Part shown: positions 42,144-54,375 of the stretch, piece by piece
Position numbering within the stretch: the first letter of the stretch is position 1
Layout: every line of letters begins with the position of its first letter
DNA from: Manihot esculenta
Taxonomy: Eukaryota; Streptophyta; Magnoliopsida; Malpighiales; Euphorbiaceae
Reading direction: 5' to 3'
Length of the DNA: 64,000 nucleotides
Assembly: GCF_001659605.2 (NCBI RefSeq)
Contig: NC_035177.2
Location: 868,611 to 932,610, forward strand
Translations under genes and position numbers: made by a program
Notes under the pieces: model-generated
What the model saw: the letters and a program-made list of their open reading frames with translations, nothing else
Told to the model about the DNA's origin: nothing
Database searches by the model: none

Positions 42144-44492
42144 TGTAATACCCGGCTAAAGCAGGCATCGGAATTCTTACCGTCCGGTGGAATTCGTAGA
42201 TGTCAGAGATTTCTAGAAGGGTAATAGAAAGGTTTTCTAAAATGTTTTTAAGTATTTTTAAGGTTTTGAATAAAATAGGATTAAGTTTTGAAGAGAAAAG
42301 ACTATGGGGACTTTTGCCAGGTTCGGCCGCCGAAGGTAATGTTCGGCAGCCGAAAGTGCTTTAATTTCGGCCCCCGAAGTTTAAGTTCGGCCGCCGAACG
42401 TTGCATGGTTTTGCATGCGATTCGGCTGCCGAAGCTGAAGTGGTCAGTCACCTATAAAGCATTCTCAGTCGATGATTTGGACAGGTGTTGCCTCCAGATC
42501 ATTGCCAGAGGAGAGGCCACGTCCTCCATGAGTCATCCTCAAGATTTTATCAAGGTTTGCAAAGTTTTAAGGTGTTTTGTTGTGGTTTTGAAGGTTTTTG
42601 GTCAAAAAGCTAAGTTTTGAGGTTTGGTGAATTTGAAGAGGAGTTGGTCCATTTTTCTTTGTTCAGATCGTTCATCTTCTTGTCTACAAGAGGTAAGTGA
42701 AGATCTTGAACTTGTTCTGATGTTTTACAGGGGTTTTTTTATGGAGGTTTTGGTAGAGGTGCATGATTAGGTTTAAAAGGAGATTTTTTATGGTTTATGC
42801 ATGAAAGCATGTTTATGTGTTATGATATGTTGTTTGTTGGGGTTTTTAGGTAGTTTTGGACCCCTTTGTGCATATACTTGAGTATATGTAAGTTAAGGAG
42901 TTGAAGTATGCATGTTTTGAGAGGTTGAAGGGATTGAGGAGCTTGGTTGCAGGCGAAGCTGAGTTCTGGATGAACTCAGGTTCGGCAGCCGAAGGTACAT
43001 TCGGCCGCCGAACCCCTTGAGAGGTGGCTTTGGCTGCCACAGTTCACCCCTGAGAGTTTTGAGGTTCGGCTCTGGAAGGGGGATTTGGCCGCCGAAGGTG
43101 CCGCCGAAGGTTAGAGACTTTCGTCTCTGGAGTGTGTTTTAGTCCCCGAACCTTGCCCCCGAAAGGGTTCGGCAGCCGAAAGTGGAGATTCGGCCGCCGA
43201 AGGTACTTGAGTTTCGGCTCTGGATAGGACATTCGGCCGCCGAACCTGCCGCCGAAGGTGTTCTGTCCAGCCTTCTTTTGCATGCTTTATGTGATTGTTC
43301 TAAGAGCTTTTAGAGGGTTTTTGGGGAGTTGTTTAAGGGTTGTTTTGAATTGCTCAGAGTATGTTTGACACCTCATTCGAGTCCATTTGTATAGGATTGG
43401 ACCCGAGAGGTCGCGGAGGTTGTCAGTGTTAGTCTTTGCAGAGTCAGTTCAGTATCTGCTTGAGGAGCAGAGGTGAGTAGAACTAAACTTAATCTTTTTA
43501 CTTAGAAAACAGAATGCTTTTAGCATAGTTCATGCATCATGAATGCTATGATATATATTAGGGTGATTGCATTAGAATCACAAATATGGTGCATTGCAAT
43601 ATTTACTAATAGTGGGGATTGGACCAAGGCGACATCAATAGCCCACGATCTGTCATGGTAGTGAAAATCCTGTGTGAGTTCCTTCGGGAATCGAGTGCCG
43701 ACAGAGGGAGTTTTGAGGTCATGTCTGATCCGAGATGTGAACTGTTTGTGCTGTGACGCATTCCATGAAAGTGTGTAATTAATGAACTGTTTTCAGTGTT
43801 TCTACTCACTGGGCTTTAGAAGCTCATCCCTTTCCCTTAACCCCAGTTTTGCAGGTTCAGAGTGAGCTGGGGAGGTCAGAAGCAGCAGAGTGTTGGCTCC
43901 AGTATTGCTTGTGTAATAGAATAGTGGACATGATGTAAATGAAAGAGATATTTGTTAAATGATGTAATAGATTGTAAGATAGTGTGTTTATGGTTTAGTA
44001 TGTGCTTTGCCCAGTGTACGCGTAATCCCTAGTGTATGCATGTATCCTGTTTTATGTTTCTTGATGAGAAATGAGTCAAACCAGGCTTAATAGATGTTGT
44101 GTTTCGAAAACTCCAGTGAAATATATAACTGTGAGGGAAGACAGGGTTTGATTCCCTTGACCCAAGACCAGGCTGTGAGGGAAGACAGGGTTTGATTCCC
44201 TTGGCCCGAGATCAGACCGTAAGGGAAGATCGGGTTTGATTCCCGTGACTCTACGGATAGGATTAATGGTGTAAGCCCTGGAGGCTATTTCAGATTGGTA
44301 TATCTGATTGTTTTTTAAGGTTAAGTCTGGTAGTTTTTTAAAGAAAAGTTTTACAGTTGTCGGATCATGTATGGGAAGTTTGGAGTTCAGGTTAGGCTTG
44401 CTACGGGTTCTGGCGGCCTTAAGCCGATCTGGATCCTAGCGCCGAGCAGTTTGGGGCCGTTACAGAGGGGTATCGGTTTCCGGGCTGTTACA
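42144..44492 (+). repeat. Tek-5 3' LTR (2349 bp)
   Basis: It aligns with the 5' LTR along its whole length. The visible differences are mostly C/T and G/A, for example CCCGG versus CCTGG in the first 12 bases. 13-mer groups lie at 42318-42435 and 42980-43260, with the TATA box at 42453-42459. Confidence 0.92.
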
Positions 44493-44497
44493 GCCGA

Positions 44498-46585
44498 AAC
44501 CCGTAGCAAGCCTGCTATACTCCCTGTGTACCTGTAAATCCCATACATGATCATACATTTTCTGTGAAAATAAAAACTTTTCTCTGGACCAAGGCTCAAC
44601 CTGTGCATGCACTATCTCTGTACTATAGAACCCCTGACTAGAGCTTGCTCTATATGGGTTAAATCATACCTGTTAAGCCTAGTTTTTCACCTGCTTATAA
44701 AACAGTTACATAAACAGACCATGTACACAAAAGATTTACAGTAGAAATAACTAAGTCAAACACAACTCTAACTGTTTACACAACTATTACATCTCTTTAA
44801 TATTACATGTCCACACTCTTCTATTACAAATCTCTTTACTCTTCCTGTACTCTTCTGGACTTCCCCTGCACACTGGTCCTGCAAGACTGGGGTTAAGGGA
44901 GTGGGATGAGCTCTATAGCCCAGTGAGTAGAACAATAAAACAGGTCATTAAAATATGATCTTATGGAATGCATCATATCACAGACAATTCACATCAAGGG
45001 TAAACCTATCACCAAATAGTCTCAGTAACATTTCCGTGCCAGGGCGTAGAATGGGCTCCTGGTCTTCCTGTCATGTATATCTATATGTGTATATAACACC
45101 TGTACTTACCATTGTGCCAGGGCGTAGTCAAAGGCTCCTGGACTTTCTCAGAGGCTCATTTGGATCATTCAGCATCCACCCACATCAACAAGTAAGTATG
45201 CAATGCAACATATTCGTGAATTCTTATGCAATCATCCTATTGCATAATCATGGTGCATGAAAATATGCTAAAAGCATTCAATTTTTCAATTAAAAGTATT
45301 AAGTTTAGTTCCACTCACCTCTGGCTATCTCTGGACTGACTCTGCAAACTCTGAAGCAGTACTCACTGCTGCTCTCTTTGGTTCCTCTGGTATGTGCCTA
45401 CACAGATGGACTCAAATGAGGGACCAAACTAGCTTAAAAACAACTCTATAAAACTCCCCAAAATCCCTCTAAAAGATCCTAAAAGAATCACATAAAGCAT
45501 GCAAAGAAAGGCTGGACAGGGCACTTTCGGCGGTAGGTTCGGCGGCCGAAAGTCCTCTCCAGAGCCGAAACTCATGCACCTTCGGCGGCCGAATCTCTAC
45601 TTTCGGCAGCCAAACCCTTTCGGGGGCAAGGTTCGGGGGCTAAAAGGCACTCCAGAGATGAAAGTCCATAACCTTCGGCGGCCGAAACTCCCCTCCAGAG
45701 TCGAAAGTCCAAACTCTCGGGGGCAAGCTTAGGCAGCCGAAGCCACCTCCTCAGCACATTCGGCGGCCGAACCTTTCTTCGGCGGCCAAAGCTGGGTTCT
45801 TCAGCAAGGCAGAACCTTGCTCTGCCTCACGCCAAAACACACCAATCTTTTCCAAACTCAAACACCACAATTCCTCAACATGCATATACCCAAGTGTATG
45901 CTCAAAGGGGTCAAAACTACCTTAAAACCTCAACAAAACAACATAAACAACACACATATACATGTTTTCATCTCAACACATCAAAAACACTCTATTTACC
46001 CTAACCATGCAACTCTCCCCATAAACCCCATAAAACTTCCATAAATCACAATAACAAGATCAGGATCTTCACTTACCTCTTGAAACCAAGAAGATGAACG
46101 ATCCTAACGTGGAGATATGGAGTAACTCTCCTTCAAAACTCTCCAAACTTCAAAACTTATGTTTTTAGCTCAAAACCTTCAAAATAACAAAAAAACCAAT
46201 TAAACATTTGCAAGATTTGATGAAAACAGGAAGAATTCTCAAGGAAGAGAGGGTCTTACCTCTGAAAGTGAAAAGAAAAGCTCATTCTTATCCTTTCAAC
46301 CGACTGAGGGCCTTTTATAGGTGGCTGACCAGACCACCTTCGGCGGCCTAACGTGAAACCGAAAGCCATGCATGTTCGGCGGCTGAACATCACCTTCGGC
46401 AGCCGAACCTGGCTTTTCTGCCTTGGTTCTTTTCTCTCAAAAACTCATGTCATTTTAACTTTAAAACATTAAAACATTCTCTAATACTTTAGAAAAACAT
46501 TATACTTACCCTTCTAAAGGATTCCAACATCCTAGATCTCACCGGAAAGTAGAATTCCGATGCCGGATTCTAGCCGGGTATTACA
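44498..46585 (-). repeat. Tek-4 3' LTR, main part
   Basis: It continues the LTR cut at 37472 and ends, complemented, with CCGGGTATTACA at 46585. Net length is 2151 bp, against 2193 bp in the 5' LTR; the difference equals one 42-bp repeat unit. The 13-mer groups are at 45525-45780 and 46340-46410. Confidence 0.92.
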
Positions 46586-46599
46586 TTCTCCCCCCTTAA
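46586..46599 (-). other. Tek-4 polypurine tract
   Basis: TTAAGGGGGGAGAA on the minus strand, next to the LTR start, preceded by GAGGACGAATGTTC as in Tek-3. Confidence 0.88.
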
Positions 46600-46659
46600 G
46601 AACATTCGTCCTCGAATGTTCCTCAAACAAATAAACACATAAAAAGGAGAAAACTAACC

Positions 46660-48102
46660 TCAAAACAGATATGGATACTGCTGGAGCATAGACTCCCGCG
46701 TCTCCCAGGTGCACTCTTCTAGATTATGGTGGTTCCACAGGATTTTCACCATCGGAATTTCCTTGTTCCTTAGCTGTCTGATCTGTGTGTCTAGAATCCG
46801 CACTGGCTGCTCTATATAGGTGAGATCTCTAAGAATCTCCACATTAGGCTCACTCAGAACCTGATTCGGATCTGACACAAATTGCCGTAGCATAGAAACA
46901 TGAAATACCGGGTGAATTCTCTCCATAGAAGTAGGTAAATCCAGCTTATACGACACATTTCCGATCCTCTGCAAGATCTCAAAGGGTCCAATGTACTGTG
47001 GAGCTAGCTTACCTTTCTTCCCAAAACGAACCACTCCTTTCATTGGAGACACTTTCAGCAATACCATCTCACCTTCCTGAAACTCTATTTGTTTTCTGTG
47101 AATGTCTGCATAGCTTTTCTGTCTACTCTGAGCAGTTCTGATTCTCTCTCTGATCATGGGCACCACTCTACTGGTAATCTCTACTAACTCTGGCTCTGCA
47201 AGAGCCTTCTCTCCCACTTCTTCTCAGCAAACTGGTGATCTGCACTTCCTCCCATACAAAGCTTCATAAGGAGCCATCCCTATGCTAGCATGATGACTGT
47301 TGTTGTAGGCAAACTCCACCAGAGGTAGATGCTGCCTCCAAGAACTGCCAAAATCTAACACACACATTCTGATCATATCCTCGATGGTCTCGATGGTCCT
47401 CTCTGACTGTCCATCAGTCTGTGGATGGAAAGCAGTGCTAAAATCTAACCTCGTGCCCATCGCACTCTGCAGACTCCGCCAAAATCTGGAGGTAAACTGA
47501 GGTCATCTGTCTGACACTATAGACACTGGGATTCCATGTAATCTTACTATCTCGTCCATATAAATCTGTGCCAACTTATCCACAGAATAGTTACTCCTAA
47601 CTGGGATGAAATGAGAAGATTTCATGAGTCTGTCCACAATCACCCATATAGAGTCTATCCTGTTGGACGCTGCCGGTAAACCCACTACAAAATCCTTAGC
47701 TATGTTTTTCCATTTCCATTCTGGAATCGGCAGTGGGTTAAGCATTCCAGCCGGCTTCTGATGTTCTAGTTTCACCCTCTGGCAAACCTCACAGGCTGAC
47801 ACGAACTGGGCCACTTCTTTCTTAATGGCTGGCCACCAATACACCCTCTTCAAATCCTGATACATCTTGGTGGCTCCTGGGTGAACACTGTACCTTGCAT
47901 TATGAGCTTCCCTCATAATGTCTTCTTTCAGACTATTATCATCTGGTACACATAGTCGACTTCCATAGCGGAGGATCCCTTTGCTGTCAAATCTGAATTC
48001 TGCACTGTTGCCTGACTGAACAGTCCTGGCAATTTTCATTAATTCCGGGTCCTCATGCTGTTTCTGAGCTATTTGCTCCAGAAACACTGGTGTCACTCTC
48101 AT
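46660..48102 (-). pseudogene. Tek-4 integrase with chromodomain, two in-frame stops
   Basis: Three open parts share one frame sense. The part at 47503-48102 has the zinc domain (HNARYSVHPGATKMYQDLKR, CEVCQRVK) and FVVGLPAASNRI, ending at SDR followed by TGA where Tek-3 has SDRGPQF. The part at 47224-47460 has [20 protein letters not shown] and [20 protein letters not shown], ending in TGA at a TGG codon. The part at 46660-47217 has [19 protein letters not shown] and the chromodomain-like IPMVKILWNHHNLEECTWE, ending YPYLF. In Tek-3 MDF, here KDF replaces the first catalytic context (NIAKDFVVG), although the aspartate is kept. Both stops fit single-base changes. Confidence 0.92.
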
Positions 48103-48400
48103 CTATGCTATCAACGCACCTGTACTAGACAACTCTAGCAGTAACCCTTCCTCGATGAGCTTGTAAAACTCCATCACTACTGGTCTCCGCTCTGCTGCTA
48201 TATGGGACAAACTGCCTAGTGATTTCCGGCTTAGGGCGTCTGCCACAACATTCGCCTTACCCGGATGATACTGGATCTTACAATCATAATCACTGAGCAA
48301 TTCTACCCATCTTCTCTGCCTCAAATTCAGCTCTCTCTGACTCAAGATGTACTGTAAACTCTTGTGATCAGTGAAGATCTCGCATTTAACCCTGTAGAGG
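48103..48400 (-). pseudogene. Tek-4 RNase H, 3' part
   Basis: On the minus strand, after the Tek-6 insertion, the reading continues with [20 protein letters not shown], then [20 protein letters not shown] and [18 protein letters not shown], and stops at TAG after GALIA (Tek-3 has GALIAQMRV). DHKSLQY and VVADALSR are typical of gypsy RNase H and its tether. Confidence 0.9.
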
Positions 48401-48405
48401 TAATG
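48401..48405. repeat. Target site duplication TAATG (left) of Tek-6
   Basis: Repeated at 53174-53178. Removing Tek-6 rejoins the RNase H reading [15 protein letters not shown]. Confidence 0.92.
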
Positions 48406-49735
48406 TGTAACAGCCCGAAAACCGAACTGCTACCGGCGCTAGGATCCAGATCGGCTTAAGGCCGCCGGGACCCATAGCAAGCCTGCTGTGAACTCTGTGT
48501 ACCTGTAACTTCCCATACATGATCATACATTTTCTGTAAAAATTAAAACTTTTCTCTGTACTAAGGCTTAACCTGTGCATGCACTAACTCTGTACTGTAA
48601 ACCCCTACTAGAGCTCACATCTTTGCTCTAGGTGGGCTAAACTCATTCTCTATTAAGCCTGGTGTTTAAACACATAAGGTAAACTCATTACATAAAAAGA
48701 TCATGTATACAAAGGAATTACAACTCTTATAATGATCAAGCACAATTCTATACAACAAAAACTATCTCTTTATAATTACATGTCCACACTAGCTATTACA
48801 TATCTCTTTACTCTTCTATACCCTGCTGACTTCTCTCTGGACTCTGTACCTGCAAAACTGGGGTTAAGGGAGAGGGATGAGCTATACTAGCCCAGTGAGT
48901 AGAACTCTAAAACATGATAGTAAAACATGATCTCATGGAATGCATCACTGCACAAACAAGCCACATCAAGGGTAAACCTGTCACCAACTAGTCCCAGCGT
49001 CTATCTGTGTCAAGGCGTAGAGGTAGGCACCCGACTATCTCATCTATCTGGGTCAGGGCGTAGAGGTAGGCACCTGACTATCTCATCTATGCCAGGGCGT
49101 AGAGGTAGGCACCCGGCTCTCAAGGACTATTGGATCATCCAGATCACCCACATCAACAACAAAGTATGCAATGCTTCATATTCGTGATATCTAATGCGAT
49201 CAACCTATAACATGGTCATGATGCATGAAACATGCTCAAAGCATTTGGTTACTCATATTAAAATGGTTAAGTTTAGTTCCACTCACCTCTGGCTGACTCT
49301 GAACTGACTCTGCAGGTTCTGAAGCAGTGCTCACTGCTGATCTCGCTGGTTCCTCTGGTCTGTTCCTACACAGGTGGACGCAAATGAGGGACCAAACTAA
49401 CTCAAGAACATCTCTATAAAACTCCCCAAAACCCCCCCTAAAAGATCCTAAAACAATCATAGAAAATATGCAAAAGAAGGCTAGACAGGGCACTTTCGGC
49501 GGCAAGTTCGGCAGCCGAAACCCCCCTCCAGAGACGAAACTCATGCATGTTCGGTGGCACCTTCGGCAGTCGAAAGTCTCGTCCAGAGACGAAACTCAAC
49601 CTTCAGTGGCACTTTCGGCGGCCGAACCTTCCCTCCAGAGACGAAAGTCCCAATTTTCGGAGGCAAGCTTTGGTAGCCGAAACTGCCTCCACAAGGGGTT
49701 CGGCGGCCGAACCTTCCTTCGGCGGCCGAACCTGG
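48406..49735 (-). repeat. Tek-6 solo LTR, first part (minus orientation)
   Basis: TGTAACAGCCCGAAAACCG is the complemented LTR 3' end. The LTR runs to CCTGG at 49735, where Tek-7 is inserted, and resumes at 52384. Net length is 2120 bp. No internal region follows, so it is a solo LTR. 13-mers lie at 49495-49735. Confidence 0.9.
49009..49121 (-). repeat. Three-copy tandem repeat in Tek-6 (GGGCGTAGAGGTAGGCACC)
   Basis: Units of about 42 bp start at 49009 and 49052, with a partial third copy to 49121. Each contains GGCGTAGAGGTAGGCACC. This is the same LTR position where Tek-4 has its GCCAGGGCGTAG repeats. Confidence 0.85.
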
Positions 49736-52378
49736 TGTAATACCCGGCTAGATTCCGGCATCGGGATTCCTGCCTTCCGGCGGAATCTAGGGTGATGGAT
49801 CTCTCTAGAAGGGTAAAATGTGTTTTCTAAAAATATTTTCAAATGATTTTAAGGGTTTTAATTGAAAGAAAATTGAGTTTTGAAAAGAAAAGGCCAAGGA
49901 GGCGTTTGCCAGGTTCGGCCGCCGAAATTGAAGTTCGGCCGCCGAACATGGAAAGGCTTCGGGAGCGCCTTTGGCCTCCGAAAGTCTTGTTTGAACGAGC
50001 CAAGGTTCGGCCGCCGAAAGTCAAGTTCGGCCGCCAAACTTGCATGAGTTTAGGGGGCACGTTAGGCCGCCGAAGGTCTTCGACCAGGCCACCTATAAAG
50101 GGCCCTCAGATCGGAAATGGGAGAGTTTTCTCCCCATTCTCGAGCTCAGGTGAGTTTTTGTCCTCCCTTGGCCGTTTTCATGTTTTTCTTCATCTCCTTC
50201 ATGTTTTCATGAGCTCCATGGTTGTCTTGAAGAGCTTTGAAGCTTGAAAGGGAGTTTTGGGAGCTTGGAGATTTTGGAGCTTGGATTCTCCACACCTCCG
50301 AGTTAGGGATCACACCACCCTCGATCTTCAAGAGGTAAGTGTAGATCTTTGCTCTCCTAGTGTCCTTTGAAGTTTTAAGAGGTTTTAATGGTGTTTTAAT
50401 GGGTAGAGATGTATGTTAGGCTTTATGTGGGTTTTATGCCCAATGTATGTAATGTGATGTTTGTGTTGAGGAGTTTATGTTAGTTTATGCTCCTTTACGC
50501 ATGTGGGAGTGAGTATGCATGATGGGGAGAGAGTATGTGAGGATTTGGGTTGTTTTGATGGTTTTGGCCTATGTGGGTCATAAACTGTCTATGTATGCTT
50601 TGATGTGGTTTTTGGAGTTTAATCAAGTTATTAAGCTCCTTTGTGCATGGGTTAAGGTTTATGCATGTTTTGGTTTAGTTGAGTGCTTGTTTTGGGGTGT
50701 TTGGAAGGTTTGGGAGGCTTCAATGCATGTGAAGCTGAGTTCTGCCCTTCTGGGAAGAACTCAGGTTCGGCCTCCGAAAGTGGCTTCGGCCGCCGAACCT
50801 GCCTTTGGATGCATGGTTTGGCCGCCTAACCTTGCCCCCGAAAGTTGAGTTTTGGCTTGAAAGCAGACTTTCGGCCGCCGAAGGAAGGATTCAGCCACCG
50901 AAAGTGCCTGACTTTCGTCTCTGGAGGGAAGGTTCGGCCGCCGAACCTGCCGCCAAACCTACCCGAGTTTCGTCTCTGGAAGGGACTTTCGGCCGCCGAA
51001 GGTGCCCTGTCCAGCCGTTTCTTGAGTGTTTTCTATGCATGTTTAAGTGATGTTTAGAGGGGTTTTTGGGGAGTTGTTTATGAGTTGTTTAGAGTGTGTT
51101 GGCACCTCATTCGAGTCCACCTGTGTAGGATCGGACCCGAGGGATCGAGGAGGCCATCAGAGTTAGCAGTTGCAGAGTCGGTTCAGCATCTGCCAGAGGT
51201 GAGTAGAACTAACTTAATCTTTTATTTTAAGAAAATCTAAGGCCTAAAGCATGTTCATGCATCATGATTATATGTAGTAGGTTGTTTGCACTAGTTCACG
51301 AATGTGGCGCATTGCATTATTTGATGTTGTTTCAGGAGGTTTGGACCAAGGCGACTTCAATAGCCCAATTCTGTCATTGAGTCTTGGGTAAGTCCTTTGA
51401 GAGCCGGACAAGTACATATAGGAAAGTCCCTGTGCGCTCTCTGTGGACTAGGTACCTTGTCATGTATGTGAAAGTCCTGTGTGAGCTCCTTTGGGGGAGC
51501 CGGGCACCGACAGAGGGATTTTTGAGGTCATGTCCGATCCTTGAGAGTAAAGGATGCTAGCATAAAGGAACTCTCAAAAACACTCCGTGGGGAATATTTA
51601 TCTGCATGAGCCCCGAGACAGACCAGAGACAGTTATGTGATTTCTTTGTGATATGACACATTTCATGAGAGCATGTAATTAATGAACTGTTTTCTATGTT
51701 TCTGCTCACTGGGCTTTTTAGCTCACCCCTCTCCCCTAACCCCAGTGTTGCAGGTTTGAGGACGTTCGGGAAGTCTCAAGAGTTAAGGTTGTACTTTTGT
51801 AATAGTTATAGATTAGTACTGTTAGTGTGGACATGATGTAATGTAAACTGAGATATTGTAATGTAAAGTTAAATTGGAGTTATGTTTATGGTTTAGTACT
51901 GTGGTTGGCCCTAAGACTTGGTTAGTCCCTGTTTAATACATGATGTACGTTATGCTAGATGTTGAGTTATGTTTGAACTAATCTTGTGGCATGTGTTGTG
52001 TACCACGCTATGGTAATGGATGAGGACCCTAGAGGAGGTCTTATGTTTGTGGTTTCATGCATGCACAGGTTAGGTCCTAGTTCTTTGGATGTGACTCCGG
52101 CTTGATGTATGTTATGTTGACCCAGCTAGAGTTTTGATGAGGGCTCTAGTAGGGGATCCTTTTATGTTTTCAGTTCTATCGCGTACAGGTCAAGCTCGGT
52201 ATTTACATCAGATGTTTCAGTTTTTATGTTTAAGTTTTGATCATGTATGGGATTTGACCAGGTGATAGGAGGTATGTTTGGCTTGCTACGGGTCCCGGCG
52301 GCCTTAAGCCGATCTGGATCCTAGCGCCGGTGGCGGTTCGGGCCGTTACAGGAGGGTGGCGGTTTCCGGGCTGTTACA
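49736..52378 (+). repeat. Tek-7 solo LTR (2643 bp, plus, TSD CCTGG)
   Basis: It starts TGTAATACCCGGCTAGATTCC and ends GGGCTGTTACA. CCTGG at 49731-49735 and 52379-52383 flanks it. Its 13-mer groups are at 49912-50075 and 50765-51005, with a TATA box at 50094-50100. There is no internal region. It is inserted inside the 13-mer array of Tek-6. Confidence 0.92.
50094..50100 (+). promoter_or_regulatory. TATA box of Tek-7
   Basis: TATAAAG in GGCCACCTATAAAGGGCCCTC, directly downstream of the first 13-mer group. Confidence 0.65.
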
Positions 52379-52383
52379 CCTGG

Positions 52384-53173
52384 TTTTGCCCAAAGGGCAG
52401 AACCCTGCTCTGTTTCATGCAAACTTTCCCCCAAACTTACCTCAACATGCAAACAACTACTCCCAACTAGCACATACCATATAACGTGCATAAAAGGGTC
52501 TAAATCTACCTTCTAACCCCAACAAACATACACATAACACTTATACATGCTTATACACCAAAATCATCCAAAAACCTCAACTAAACCTTATCATGCATAC
52601 TACCCATAAAACTTCCATAAAACCTTCAAAAATCAAGAAAGGAAGTTTAGGATCTTTACTTACCTCTTCCAAACAAGAGAATAAAGGATCCCAACGTGGA
52701 GATATGGAGAAATCTTCTCTCAAAGGCTCCAAACTTCCAAACTTAGCTCTTTTGCTCAAAAACTTCAAAACAACATCAAAACTCTTAAAAACCTTGAAAG
52801 ATTTGAAGAAGATCATGAAAGTCAACTTGGGAAGGGTTTGGACTCACCTCTGGCTGAAGGTGGAAGCAATATATCATCCTTCCACCGACTTAGGGCCCTT
52901 TATAGGTGGCTGGCCAGACCACCTTCGGCGGCCAAACGTGAATCCGAAACCATGCAAGGTTAGGCGGCCGAAACTCACTTTCAGCGGCCGAACTTGCCCT
53001 TTTCTCCCTTGGCTCTTTTCTTTCAAACACTCTCATTTTCCTTTATACTTAAAACATTAAAACAAGGTAAAATACTTTAACAAACATATGTATTACCCTT
53101 CTAGAGGATTTCGACACCCGAGATTCCATTGGACAATAGGAATTCCGATGCTGGACTCTAGCCGGGTATTACA
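52384..53173 (-). repeat. Tek-6 solo LTR, second part
   Basis: It completes Tek-6 to GCCGGGTATTACA at 53173. A 13-mer group (TTCGGCGGCCAAA, TAGGCGGCCGAA, TCAGCGGCCGAA variants) lies at 52920-52995, with a TATA sequence at 52898-52904 on the minus strand. Confidence 0.9.
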
Positions 53174-54375
53174 TAATGCCTCCACATCTTGAGTGCAAAG
53201 ATAACTGCTGCCACCTCTAGGTCATAGGTGGGGTAATTCAACTCGTACTTCTTCAACTGTCTAGAAGCATAAGCAATCACCCTGTCATTCTGCATCAAAA
53301 CACAACCCAATCCCACTCGAGATGCATTACAGAACACTGTGAAGTCCTCATTACTCATAGGCAAAGCTAACACCGGTGTTGATGTCAATCTCCTCTTGAG
53401 CTCCTCAAAGCTCTCTTCACACTGGTCCGACCAGATAAACTTCTGGTTCTTCTGAGTCAGTTTGGTCATAGGAGCAGCTATCTTTGAAAAGTCCTGAACG
53501 AACCTCCTGTAGTAACCTGCCAGTCCCAGAAAACTTTTAATCTCTGTCACTGTAGTGGGTCTGGGCCAGTTAGCTACAGCCTCTATCTTCTTAGGGTCTA
53601 CCTCAATCCCTTCTGCTGATACCACATGTCCCAAGAAGGAAATGCTCCTTAACCAAAACTCACACTTCGAGAACTTGGCATATAATCCATGCTCTCTCAG
53701 TGTCTGCAGAACTGTCCTCAGATGCTGGGCATGCTCCTCTGCATCTCTGGAGTACACTAGGATATCATCGATAAAGACAATAACAAAATGATCCAGATAC
53801 TCACTGAAAACTCTGTTCATGAGATCCATGAATGCTGCAGGGGCGTTAGTCAACCCGAATGGCATTACTAAGAACTCATAATGCCCATATCTGGTCCTGA
53901 AAGCTGTCTTTGGCACATCTGCCTCTCTGACTCTCAACTGATGATACCCAGATCTCAAATCTATTTTAGAGAAACAACCTGCTCCAGCTAGCTGGTCGAA
54001 TAGATCATCAATCCTAGGTAGAGGATACTTATTCTTGGTAGTGACCTTGTTCAACTGTCTATAGTCGATACAAAGTCTGAGGGATCCATCCTTCTTCTTG
54101 ACAAAAAGTACTGGAGCACCCCAAGGAGAGGTACTAGGGCGGATGAAACCCTTATCTACCAATTCCTGCAACTGTTCTTTCAACTCTTTTAACTCTGCTG
54201 GCGCCATCCTGTAGGGAGGAATAGAGATAGGTCTGGTACTAGGCAGCAATTCAATTTCAAACTCTATCTCCCTACCAAATGGTAATCCTGGTAAGTCATC
54301 TGGGAACACATCTGGAAATTCTCGAACTATTGGTACTGAGGCTGGTTCCCTAACCTGACTATCTAGCTCCCTCAC
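53174..54375 (-). pseudogene. Tek-4 reverse transcriptase and start of RNase H
   Basis: This is a long open part of about 400 codons. It runs from the protease-RT linker ([20 protein letters not shown]) through [73 protein letters not shown] and the catalytic [12 protein letters not shown], to the RNase H start [20 protein letters not shown] and ATYDLEV-type sequence. The RNase H usually starts with an aspartate where FCNAS is found here, so a catalytic Asp may be Asn. Tek-6 interrupts it at KMWRHY. It is preceded by two stops at 54376-54489. Confidence 0.93.

Larger units (their letters stand above)
37473..44492 (+). mobile_element. Tek-5, non-autonomous plus-strand element (TSD GCCGA)
   Basis: It has two LTRs of 2347 and 2349 bp, a primer site, a shortened gag, a decayed protease/RT remnant and a polypurine tract. 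GCCGA at 37468-37472 and 44493-44497 flanks it. The interior is only 2.3 kb and lacks the capsid part of gag, most of RT, RNase H and integrase. Confidence 0.93.
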
